This document shows, in pieces, positions 23,953 to 31,171 of a DNA stretch of 64,000 bases. The notes beneath the pieces were generated by a model. The model saw only the letters and a program-made list of their open reading frames with translations. It was not told the origin of the DNA and did no database searches. Every line of letters begins with the position of its first letter. Position 1 is the first letter of the stretch. Origin of the DNA: Lachnospiraceae bacterium (lineage in GTDB: Bacteria; Bacillota; Clostridia; Lachnospirales; Lachnospiraceae); NCBI GenBank assembly GCA_022767285.1, contig JALENY010000017.1, positions 1 to 64,000 of the forward strand, given 5' to 3'. Made by a program: the position numbers and the translations under genes.

Positions 23953-25345
23953 TACACTGAGCAAACAAAAAGAAGAATTTGTGCCGATCGAAGAGGGAAA
24001 GGTACGCATGTACGTATGCGGACCAACCGTATATAATCTGATTCATATCGGAAATGCAAGACCGATGATCGTATTTGATACGGTTCGTCGTTATATGGAA
24101 CATAAGGGGTATGAAGTGAATTTCGTATCGAATTTTACCGATGTGGATGATAAGATCATAGCAAAAGCAATAGAGGAAGGCGTGACAGCCGATGAGATTT
24201 CCAAACGTTATATTGCAGAATGTAAAAAAGACATGGCAGCCATGAATGTGAAACCGGCCACCAAGCATCCTCTGGCCACCGAAGAAATCGGCGGAATGAT
24301 CGAGATGATTCAGACACTCATGGACAAGGGCTACGCTTATAATGTAGACGGAACCGTATATTTCCGCACCAGAAAGTTTAAAGAATACGGAAAACTGTCA
24401 CACAAAAATCTGGATGACCTTCGCTCCGGTAACCGGGCGCTGAAAGTAACCGGTGAAGACCAGAAAGAAGATCCGCTGGATTTTGTGCTCTGGAAACCCA
24501 AAAAAGAAGGCGAGCCTTCCTGGCCGTCACCCTGGTGTGACGGACGCCCCGGCTGGCATATTGAGTGTTCTGAGATGTCAAAGAAATATCTTGGCGAAGA
24601 AATCGATATTCATGCCGGCGGTGAGGATCTGGTATTCCCTCACCATGAAAATGAAATCGCACAGAGTGAATGCTGTAATGGCAAGATATTTGCCAGATAC
24701 TGGATGCACAATGCATTCTTAAACATTGATAACAAAAAAATGTCAAAATCTCTGGGCAATTTCTTTACGGTACGCGATATCCAGAAAAAATATGATCTTC
24801 AGGTACTGCGTTTCTTCATGCTGAGTGCTCATTACAGGAGCCAGCTGAATTTCAGCGCAGAACTGATGGAAGCGTCAAAAAATGCACTGGAGCGTATTAT
24901 TACAGCAGAGAGCCGTCTGAAAGATCTTCTGAAGAATGCAAAGACTGAGGAAGTGACAGAAGCGGAATCTGCATTACTGGATCAGGCGAGTGAGTATACG
25001 GTAAAATTTGATGAGGCTATGGATGATGATGTTAACACGGCAGATGCGATTTCGGCTGTTTTTGAACTGGTTAAGTTTGCCAACACCAACGCAGACGAAA
25101 ACAGTTCAAAAGGTTTTGTAGCCGGTCTGAAAAAGCAGCTCGAGGAGCTGTGCGATATTCTCGGCCTTATCATTGATAAAAAGGAAGAAATACTGGATCA
25201 GGAGATTGAAGACCTGATCGCAGAGAGACAGGCTGCAAGAAAAGCAAAGAATTTTGCACGAGCAGATGAGATCCGAGGCGAGCTTTTGGAAAAAGGAATC
25301 ATTCTGGAAGATACCCGCGAGGGAGTAAAATGGAAAAGAGCATAG
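23939..25345 (+). CDS. cysS: Cysteine--tRNA ligase
   Basis: A 468-residue class I synthetase. MYVCGPTVYN and IHIGNARP (HIGH-type motif) open the catalytic domain, zinc ligands lie in WHIECSEM and HHENE, and KKMSKSLGNF is the KMSKS loop near residue 268. The C-terminal DALR-type anticodon domain is helical. The ATG inside the 3' end of cysE is used; a GTG 15 nt earlier is the alternative. It overlaps mrnC by 16 bp, as expected for a compact operon. Confidence 0.95.
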   Translation: MKIYNTLSKQKEEFVPIEEGKVRMYVCGPTVYNLIHIGNARPMIVFDTVRRYMEHKGYEVNFVSNFTDVDDKIIAKAIEEGVTADEISKRYIAECKKDMAAMNVKPATKHPLATEEIGGMIEMIQTLMDKGYAYNVDGTVYFRTRKFKEYGKLSHKNLDDLRSGNRALKVTGEDQKEDPLDFVLWKPKKEGEPSWPSPWCDGRPGWHIECSEMSKKYLGEEIDIHAGGEDLVFPHHENEIAQSECCNGKIFARYWMHNAFLNIDNKKMSKSLGNFFTVRDIQKKYDLQVLRFFMLSAHYRSQLNFSAELMEASKNALERIITAESRLKDLLKNAKTEEVTEAESALLDQASEYTVKFDEAMDDDVNTADAISAVFELVKFANTNADENSSKGFVAGLKKQLEELCDILGLIIDKKEEILDQEIEDLIAERQAARKAKNFARADEIRGELLEKGIILEDTREGVKWKRA

Positions 25346-25779
25346 ATTTACTCAAAAAATGTTTTGAACTGGAGAATAGGGATATTAAAACCTATTCTCC
25401 ATTAACATTAGCGTACATTGGTGACGGCGTATATGATCTGGTAATCCGCACGATTTTGGTGAGCCGGGGAAACTGCCCCCCCAACAAACTTCATAGAATG
25501 GCCAGTAATCTGGTAAAGGCCGGGGCTCAGTCAGCTATGATAGAAGTGCTGGAACCGATTCTGACGGAAACGGAAGAGGCAATCTATCGAAGAGGCCGCA
25601 ATGCAAAATCTTATACTATGGCAAAGCATGCTACCATGCCGGAATATCGGAGAGCTACCGGTTTTGAAGCGCTGATGGGCTATCTGTATCTGACCGGACA
25701 GGAAGAACGCATGACAGAACTGATAAAAATCGGATTGGAGAAAACAAATGGAAACAAAGCAGACCGTGCAGGAAAATAG
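25330..25779 (+). CDS. mrnC: Mini-ribonuclease III
   Basis: A 149-residue protein made of the RNase III catalytic domain only, with no dsRNA-binding domain. LAYIGDGVYDLVIR carries the signature Asp, and RRGRNAKSYTMAKHATMPEYRRATGFEALMGYLYLTG holds the second acidic cluster. In B. subtilis this enzyme matures 23S rRNA. The location between cysS and rlmB is the conserved one. Its 3' end overlaps rlmB by 32 bp. Confidence 0.93.
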   Translation: MEKSIDLLKKCFELENRDIKTYSPLTLAYIGDGVYDLVIRTILVSRGNCPPNKLHRMASNLVKAGAQSAMIEVLEPILTETEEAIYRRGRNAKSYTMAKHATMPEYRRATGFEALMGYLYLTGQEERMTELIKIGLEKTNGNKADRAGK

Positions 25780-26497
25780 AATCGAAGGCCGAAACGCGGT
25801 CATGGAAGCTCTGCGAAGCGGGAAAAGTATCGATAAGCTGTATGTTCTGGACGGATGTCAGGATGGCCCGATCCGGTCCATCGTCCGTGCGGCGCGAAAA
25901 GGGGATACCCTTATCCAGTTTGTGGAAAAAGTAAGGCTGGATCAGCTGTCTGTAACCGGTCATCACCAGGGAGTCATCGCAATCGCCGCTTCTTACGAAT
26001 ATGCAGAAGTGGAGGACATTCTGGAAAATGCCAGAAAAAAAGGGGAGCCTCCTTTTTTGATCCTTCTGGACAATATTGAAGATCCACACAATCTTGGCGC
26101 GATCATTCGTACGGCAAATTTGGCCGGTGCCCATGGAGTGATCATTCCGAAGCGACGCGCAGTGGGACTTACAGCAACTGTGGCAAGAACATCCGCCGGG
26201 GCGTTAAACTATACGCCGGTGGCAAAAGTGACCAATATGGCGAAAACCATTGAACAGTTGAAAAAAGAGGGGCTCTGGTTCGTTTGTGCCGATATGGGGG
26301 GAACCAGAATGTACGATCTGGATCTAAAAGGCCCCATCGGTCTGGTCATTGGAAATGAAGGGGAAGGTGTCAGCCAGCTGGTTCGCGAAAAGTGCGACCT
26401 CATTGCTGCAATTCCCATGAAGGGAGATATCGACTCACTGAACGCATCCGTGGCAGCTGGGGTATTGGCCTTTGAAATCGTCAGACAGCGAGGATAA
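25748..26497 (+). CDS. rlmB: 23S rRNA (guanosine-2'-O-)-methyltransferase RlmB
   Basis: A 249-residue SPOUT methyltransferase. The N-terminal substrate-binding domain (IEGRNAVMEALRSGKSIDKLYV) is followed by the knotted domain with motifs LLDNIEDPHNLGAIIRTA, IGLVIGNEGEGVS and IDSLNASVAAGVLAFE, which bind AdoMet. It modifies G2251 in the peptidyl-transferase P-loop in E. coli. It overlaps mrnC and ends one base before the sigH start. Confidence 0.94.
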   Translation: METKQTVQENRIEGRNAVMEALRSGKSIDKLYVLDGCQDGPIRSIVRAARKGDTLIQFVEKVRLDQLSVTGHHQGVIAIAASYEYAEVEDILENARKKGEPPFLILLDNIEDPHNLGAIIRTANLAGAHGVIIPKRRAVGLTATVARTSAGALNYTPVAKVTNMAKTIEQLKKEGLWFVCADMGGTRMYDLDLKGPIGLVIGNEGEGVSQLVREKCDLIAAIPMKGDIDSLNASVAAGVLAFEIVRQRG

Positions 26498-26498
26498 G

Positions 26499-27119
26499 AT
26501 GGAAAAATATCAAAATAGCAGTGACGAGGAATTGATTCGACGGTTGAGACAGGGTGAATCTGAAATCGAGGATTTTCTGATGGACAAGTATAAAAATCTG
26601 GTGAAGATCAGAGCGCGGGCCATGTATTTGATTGGTGGTGAAACAGATGATCTGATTCAGGAAGGAATGATCGGTCTTTTTAAGGCGATCCGAGATTACA
26701 GAGAAGACAGGGATGCTGCCTTTGCAACTTTTGCAAAACTCTGTGTGGAGCGCCAGCTGTACCGGACCATTGAATCTTCCAACCGTCAGAAAAATCAGCC
26801 GCTGAATACATACATTTCTCTGGATGGGGAAAGTCAGGAGGAAGAACTGCAGCGTCTATGGGAAGAAAGTCCCGAGGCGATTGTGGTGGATCGGGAACAT
26901 ACCGATGCTATGATAGAGAGAATCCACAAAGCGCTCAGCCCATTTGAAAATCATGTTCTGAATCTGTATATGAATGGCTATACTTATATACAGATCGCGG
27001 AAATGATGGATAAGAGCCCTAAGTCTATTGACAATGCATTGCAGAGAATTCGCTCAAAAGTTCGGGATATTCTGGAACCCGGTGCAATTCAGAAAGATAA
27101 TGAGGATAAAAAACATTGA
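26499..27119 (+). CDS. sigH: RNA polymerase sporulation sigma factor SigH
   Basis: A 206-residue sigma-70-type factor with region 2 (EDFLMDKYKNLVKIRARAM, ETDDLIQEGMIGLFKAI) and region 4 (HKALSPFENHVLNLYMNGY, IAEMMDKSPKSIDNALQRIRSK). It matches SigH/Spo0H, which drives early sporulation and stationary-phase genes. Synteny downstream of rlmB is the Firmicutes norm. The start MEKYQNSSDEELI lies 1 bp after the rlmB stop, and the AGGATAAG just before it is a weak site, suggesting coupling. B. subtilis yacP, normally between rlmB and sigH, is missing here. Confidence 0.95.
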   Translation: MEKYQNSSDEELIRRLRQGESEIEDFLMDKYKNLVKIRARAMYLIGGETDDLIQEGMIGLFKAIRDYREDRDAAFATFAKLCVERQLYRTIESSNRQKNQPLNTYISLDGESQEEELQRLWEESPEAIVVDREHTDAMIERIHKALSPFENHVLNLYMNGYTYIQIAEMMDKSPKSIDNALQRIRSKVRDILEPGAIQKDNEDKKH

Positions 27120-27838
27120 CAGATGAGAGAAACAAAAAGCAGATTGAAAAACAGAACGGAAAAGAGAATGGAAAACAGGAAAAAATGTCACGAAGCGGCA
27201 GATATCGAACAAAACCGGTGACTCGTGAGGAAAAACTGCAGTATTATAAGGATTATTACCTTTTACCGACGATTATCGTATTGTTGGTTCTCGCGTTGGC
27301 GGTAAGTCTGGTAAAATCCATCTTTTTTGACCGGACGGAGTCGGCTCTGTCTGTTGTGGTCATGGCATACCAGCAGCCGGATACAGAATCCCTCTCGGAA
27401 TCTCTGCGGGATTATCTGGAGATTGAAGACGAAGATCAGACTGTGAGTTTTTCAATGCTGATGCCGGATGAAATGCAGTCTTCCATGGCTCTTACGACCT
27501 GGATTGCGGCAAGCAGCGTCGATCTCCTGATCATGGATCCGGATGCTTTCCATCAATATGCCCAAGGGGGGTATTTGGCAGAGCTTCAGGAACTGCTGGA
27601 TGAAGAGCTTTTGAAACAGTTACAGCCGGATCTGAAAGAAGAACAGATCGCCAAGACGGACGAAGCCGGTGAAGTCATAGGTTATGAGAAAACAGGGTAT
27701 TTCGGTATCGGATTAAGCTATGATGAAGAAAAGTCTGTTTATACCCAGGGCGGGGATGATCTGATTTTAGCAGTGGTGGTTAATACGGAAAAAACAGAAA
27801 ATGTATTAAAGGCAATTCCTTTCTTTTTGAATCAGTGA
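27116..27838 (+). CDS. Single-pass membrane protein of unknown function downstream of sigH
   Basis: A 240-residue protein beginning at a TTG that overlaps the sigH stop (TTGA), so translation is probably coupled. A Lys/Asn-rich cytoplasmic N-terminus of about 50 residues is followed by one helix (PTIIVLLVLALAVSLV) and an acidic extracytoplasmic domain of about 165 residues. Segments such as VSFSMLMPDEMQSSMALTTW and VDLLIMDPDAFHQYA resemble the ligand-contact strands of solute-binding proteins, but I cannot assign a family. If the TTG is not used, MSRSGRYRT 23 codons in is the next start. Confidence 0.72.
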   Translation: MTDERNKKQIEKQNGKENGKQEKMSRSGRYRTKPVTREEKLQYYKDYYLLPTIIVLLVLALAVSLVKSIFFDRTESALSVVVMAYQQPDTESLSESLRDYLEIEDEDQTVSFSMLMPDEMQSSMALTTWIAASSVDLLIMDPDAFHQYAQGGYLAELQELLDEELLKQLQPDLKEEQIAKTDEAGEVIGYEKTGYFGIGLSYDEEKSVYTQGGDDLILAVVVNTEKTENVLKAIPFFLNQ

Positions 27839-27855
27839 TTTATCGAGGAGTGAAA

Positions 27856-29031
27856 ATGAGCAGGAAAAGAGTTTTTTTGATTGTTTTAGACAGCTTTGGA
27901 ATCGGATATGAGCCTGATGCCGCCGAGTTTGGCGATGAGGGCAGCAATACGCTGGCAACGATACGGAAATCTCCACTGTTTACCGCAAAGCATATGGAAA
28001 AACTTGGACTGTTTTCTATTGACGGAGTGGAGAAAAGCGGATATGATGGGACAATCGAGGGCGCGTTCGGAAGAATGCAGGAACAGTCGAAAGCGAAAGA
28101 TACCACAGCAGGCCATTGGGAAATAGCGGGATTAATCTCAAAGAAGTCTTTCCCTGTCTATCCGGACGGGTTCCCGGAAGAAATCATGGATGCATTTGAA
28201 AAACAGACCGGCCGTGGAATTTTGTGCAACAAACCTTATTCCGGAACGGACGTCATACGTGATTTTGGTCAGGAACATGTCGAGACGGGAAAATGGATCG
28301 TTTACACTTCTGCTGACAGTGTGTTCCAGATTGCTGCTCACGAAAAAGTGGTGCCGCTGGAGGAATTATATGAGGCCTGCCGTGTTGCCAGAAGGATACT
28401 GGTGGGTGAGCATGGAGTGGGTCGGGTGATCGCACGGCCTTTTGACGGAAGCGCTCCGGATTTTAAGCGAACTGCCAACCGGCATGATTTTTCTCTGGTG
28501 CCGCCTCGTCCTACCATGCTGAATCTTTTGCAGGAAAACGGATTCGATACCATCAGCATCGGAAAAATCAGCGACATTTTTGCCGGAAGCGGAATAAATC
28601 AGGGTCAGCCTACGAAAAGCAATGAGGATGGCATGAGGCGCACCATGGAGATGATTAAAACGGATTTTAATGGCATCTGTTTTACGAATCTGGTTGATTT
28701 TGATATGAGCTATGGCCATCGGAATGATATTGACGGATATGCAAAAGCGACAGCTTTGTTTGATGAATGGCTGAGTCGATTTATGGCCCTTATGAAAAAG
28801 GAAGATATTCTGATGATTACCGGAGATCATGGATGCGATCCGGGATATCCGGGTACAGATCACACGAGAGAATATACACCGATTCTGATTTACGGAGAAC
28901 AGATCAGACCAGGCGTTAATCTGGGTACCAGAAAGTCATTTGCGGATATCGGTGCAACGATTCTTGACCTGTTCGGAATAAGAGAGAAAACGGATGGAGA
29001 GAGCTTCAAAGAGCAGATTCTCAAACTATAA
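27856..29031 (+). CDS. deoB: Phosphopentomutase
   Basis: A 391-residue alkaline-phosphatase-superfamily mutase. Metal-binding and catalytic segments include FLIVLDSFGIG, KAKDTTAGHWEIAG with the phosphorylated threonine, and MITGDHGCDPGYPGTDHTREYTPIL. It interconverts (deoxy)ribose 1- and 5-phosphate and feeds DeoC. The ATG follows GAGGAGTG; a GTG 21 nt earlier overlaps the preceding stop but has no site. A strong terminator 4 bp after the stop closes the sigH operon. Confidence 0.95.
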   Translation: MSRKRVFLIVLDSFGIGYEPDAAEFGDEGSNTLATIRKSPLFTAKHMEKLGLFSIDGVEKSGYDGTIEGAFGRMQEQSKAKDTTAGHWEIAGLISKKSFPVYPDGFPEEIMDAFEKQTGRGILCNKPYSGTDVIRDFGQEHVETGKWIVYTSADSVFQIAAHEKVVPLEELYEACRVARRILVGEHGVGRVIARPFDGSAPDFKRTANRHDFSLVPPRPTMLNLLQENGFDTISIGKISDIFAGSGINQGQPTKSNEDGMRRTMEMIKTDFNGICFTNLVDFDMSYGHRNDIDGYAKATALFDEWLSRFMALMKKEDILMITGDHGCDPGYPGTDHTREYTPILIYGEQIRPGVNLGTRKSFADIGATILDLFGIREKTDGESFKEQILKL

Positions 29032-29034
29032 ATT

Positions 29035-29081
29035 AAGACTCGGAAATCATTGAGAAAATCAACGATTTTCGAGTCTTTTTT
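29035..29081 (+). terminator. Intrinsic terminator after deoB
   Basis: AAGACTCGGAAATC pairs with GATTTTCGAGTCTT across a 15-nt loop and ends in TTTTTT. Confidence 0.88.
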
Positions 29082-29155
29082 GCAGGTTGAGTCTTACGTT
29101 ATACGAACAGGATTCACGGATTACCATTCAGCTGAAAATACAATATCCGGTTTTA

Positions 29156-29184
29156 TTGAGAAAATACGTTCGCTCTGCTATAAT
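29156..29184 (+). promoter_or_regulatory. Promoter of the secreted MBL-fold gene
   Basis: TTGAGA (29156-29161), 17-bp spacer, TATAAT (29179-29184), 59 bp before the start codon. Confidence 0.7.
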
Positions 29185-29242
29185 TGTTTTATAAAGTCTC
29201 GATCCGTTTTGGAATCGAAATATGTATTCAGGAGAGAACGAT

Positions 29243-30541
29243 ATGAAAAAAAGAAGAACCGGCATTCTGCTTGCTGTCATTCTGCTTGCGGCATTTGCTT
29301 TGATGAATGCTTGTGGAAAGACAGGTCAGGAAAATTATCTGACACCGGAAGAAACGGAAGCTACTGACAAATTGACAAAAGAGCTCACCGATGATAATTC
29401 CGAAGAAACAGATCAGAATATTGTACCGGAAGAAGAATCCGACCCTGAAACAGAGTATTCTGCAGAATCGGACACCGCAGAAGTAACGGAATTGCAGTCC
29501 GAATCTGCACCGGGCGGTGAAATGGCAGTCCATTTTCTTGATGTGGGACAGGGATTGTCCATATTGGTGCAGTCCGGCGGTCAGACGCTGATTTATGACG
29601 GCGGCAGCAGAAACGCTTCAAGCTTTGTGGTTTCCTATCTGAAAAAACAGGAAGTAAGCACCATTGATTACTTGATTTCCTCGCACTATGATGAAGATCA
29701 TGTAAGCGGTCTGATCGGTTGTCTGAATGCTTTTAACGTGAAAAATGTGATTTGCGCCGATTATGTGCATGATTCCGGTTTATACCAGTCTTTTGTTGAT
29801 ACAGTTGCATCGCTTGGGCTCAAAGCCCAGCATCCGGCGGTAGGGACAACCTTCTCCTTTGGAACCGGCTCCTTCACGATCCTCGCTCCCAGGGAAGCGG
29901 TTTCCGGTGACAGTAACGAAAATTCAGTTGCGATCCGTCTGACAAACGGCAGCAATCATTTTGTTTTTACCGGTGATGCGCAGAGCGGCAGTGAAGCTGA
30001 CATGATCCAATCTGGGTTGGATCTAACCTGTGATGTGCTGTGTCTGGGCCACCACGGTTCCGCCAGCTCCAGCAGTGCTGCTTTTCTCATGGCGACTCAG
30101 CCGGACTATGCTGTGATCAGCTGTGGAGCGGATAATTCCTATGGTCATCCGGATGATCTTGTTATGGAATACCTTTCCTCAATGGAGCTTCCGCTGTTCC
30201 GTACAGACAAACAGGGTACCATTATTGCCTGTTCAGACGGAACGGTGATTAACTGGAATGTCGAGCCATGCAACGATTATACACCGGGTGATTACTCTGA
30301 TTCGGAGACGGCTCCGCAAAACAACGTTTCTGCCTCAGATTCATCGGAAACTGTCTCAGAACCGGTTTCCGAGCCGGCCTCAGGGAACAGCTATGTTTTG
30401 AATACAAATACACACAAATTCCACTATCCGTTCTGCTACAGCGCTGCAAAGATAAAGGATAAAAACAGACAGGACTATGTGGGTACCCGGGATGAACTCA
30501 TTTCAATGGGATATGACCCATGCGGAAACTGTAATCCTTGA
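29243..30541 (+). CDS. Secreted metallo-beta-lactamase-fold hydrolase with C-terminal Cys-containing module
   Basis: A 432-residue exported protein. The N-terminus KKRRTGILLAVILLAAFALMNAC is a signal peptide with a possible lipobox cysteine. A Glu/Thr-rich linker follows, then a ComEC-like MBL domain with MAVHFLDVGQGLSILV, SSHYDEDHVSGL (HxxxDH metal motif), FTGDAQSG and CLGHHGSASSS. A Ser/Glu-rich linker leads to a C-terminal module with HYPFCYSAAKIK and GYDPCGNCNP, in which Cys residues may bind a metal. Such proteins may hydrolyse extracellular nucleic acid or phosphoesters. AGGAGAG 7 nt upstream sets the start; a frame seven codons longer is less likely. Confidence 0.85.
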   Translation: MKKRRTGILLAVILLAAFALMNACGKTGQENYLTPEETEATDKLTKELTDDNSEETDQNIVPEEESDPETEYSAESDTAEVTELQSESAPGGEMAVHFLDVGQGLSILVQSGGQTLIYDGGSRNASSFVVSYLKKQEVSTIDYLISSHYDEDHVSGLIGCLNAFNVKNVICADYVHDSGLYQSFVDTVASLGLKAQHPAVGTTFSFGTGSFTILAPREAVSGDSNENSVAIRLTNGSNHFVFTGDAQSGSEADMIQSGLDLTCDVLCLGHHGSASSSSAAFLMATQPDYAVISCGADNSYGHPDDLVMEYLSSMELPLFRTDKQGTIIACSDGTVINWNVEPCNDYTPGDYSDSETAPQNNVSASDSSETVSEPVSEPASGNSYVLNTNTHKFHYPFCYSAAKIKDKNRQDYVGTRDELISMGYDPCGNCNP

Positions 30542-30623
30542 TCAAGGTAACTGAATTATAAAAATATACAGATTTTACAGAAACGTATCACGTATCTTTG
30601 TGTCAATAATAAGCAGACAGAAA

Positions 30624-30670
30624 GGTCAGAAGTAACTACTCAGCCGTTAGACTGAGTAGTTACGGTCAGA
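30624..30670. repeat. Palindrome flanked by direct repeats (REP-like)
   Basis: GTAACTACTCAG (30632-30643) and CTGAGTAGTTAC (30652-30663) form a perfect 12-bp inverted repeat with an 8-nt loop, and GGTCAGA occurs directly on both sides (30624-30630 and 30664-30670). No T-run follows, so it is not a standard terminator. Confidence 0.6.
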
Positions 30671-30700
30671 AAAAATCTTTAAAAAAATTTCTTAAATATC

Positions 30701-30738
30701 TTGACAACAAATAGATATTTTGTTAATATCTATTTGTT
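30701..30738 (+). promoter_or_regulatory. tRNA-Thr promoter overlapped by a 13-bp inverted repeat
   Basis: TTGACA (30701-30706) and TAATAT (30724-30729) are 17 bp apart. A perfect inverted repeat, AACAAATAGATAT (30706-30718) with its complement at 30726-30738, occupies the spacer, the -10 box and the start-site region, so a bound repressor would block transcription. Confidence 0.7.
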
Positions 30739-30745
30739 GCGTTAA

Positions 30746-30818
30746 GCTGCTGTGGCACAGGTGGTAGCGCACCTCATTGGTAGTGAGGAGGTCACGGGTC
30801 CGAGTCCCGTCAGCAGCT
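30746..30818 (+). tRNA. tRNA-Thr (anticodon GGT)
   Basis: Acceptor stem GCTGCTG/CAGCAGC, anticodon stem CCTCA/TGAGG around TTGGTAG with anticodon GGT, and T-arm GGGTCCGAGTCCC give a full class I tRNA with discriminator T. CCA is not encoded. The D-stem has an A-C mismatch at positions 12-23 (base 30757 with 30768), which is unusual. It has its own promoter and terminator. Confidence 0.93.
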
Positions 30819-30829
30819 CTGTGAACTTA

Positions 30830-30870
30830 CTCGAAAATCGTTGATTTTTCAATGGTTTTCGGGTTTTTTT
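30830..30870 (+). terminator. Intrinsic terminator of tRNA-Thr
   Basis: CTCGAAAATCGTTGA pairs with TCAATGGTTTTCGGG (G-U wobbles) and is followed by seven T. The next hairpin of the 163-bp repeat uses this T-run as part of its stem. Confidence 0.85.
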
Positions 30871-31034
30871 ATTTCATAGGAAATTCCTTTCCTATGAAAT
30901 AAAAACACTCCGTGAGGATGCACAGAAACGCATATGGAAAATTGTCACTTCGTGACATGCGTTTCGCGCCAAAGTGTACAAGTCCCTCATGAGTGAGGGA
31001 TATAGGGAGTTGAAGTGGACTTGTCCACTTTGTT
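30871..31034. repeat. 163-bp hairpin-chain repeat, copy 1
   Basis: Nearly identical to 59678-59841 (five differences plus flank). It holds consecutive palindromes: ATTTCATAGGAAA-TTCC-TTTCCTATGAAAT, AAACGCAT...GTCAC-TTC-GTGAC...ATGCGTTT (nested, 30926-30964), TCCCTCA-TGAG-TGAGGGA (30983-31000) and AAGTGGAC-TT-GTCCACTT (31013-31030). It begins at the T-run of the tRNA-Thr terminator. The first stem has an A-T closing pair here and C-G in copy 2, a compensatory change. A minus-strand frame through it is not conserved like a gene. Confidence 0.85.
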
Positions 31035-31095
31035 CTGCATGGAAAATAGTGTTCGGAGAAATTATTTTTGATATGGTGTAAAAAGTAACCCATAA

Positions 31096-31124
31096 TTGAC
31101 AAAAAGCAAATTTATTTTTATACT
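31096..31124 (+). promoter_or_regulatory. Promoter of the zinc-ribbon gene
   Basis: TTGACA (31096-31101), 17-bp spacer, TATACT (31119-31124), 48 bp before the start codon. Confidence 0.7.
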
Positions 31125-31171
31125 AATATTAGTTTATAAAATTTTCATAAAATACAAAAAGAGGGCGGACT

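Noticed and set aside
30869-31102. Minus-strand frame through the 163-bp repeat, matched by one at 59670-59885
   Set aside because: The shared translation only reflects the repeated DNA. Three of five substitutions between copies change the residue, flanks differ and no ribosome site is clear.
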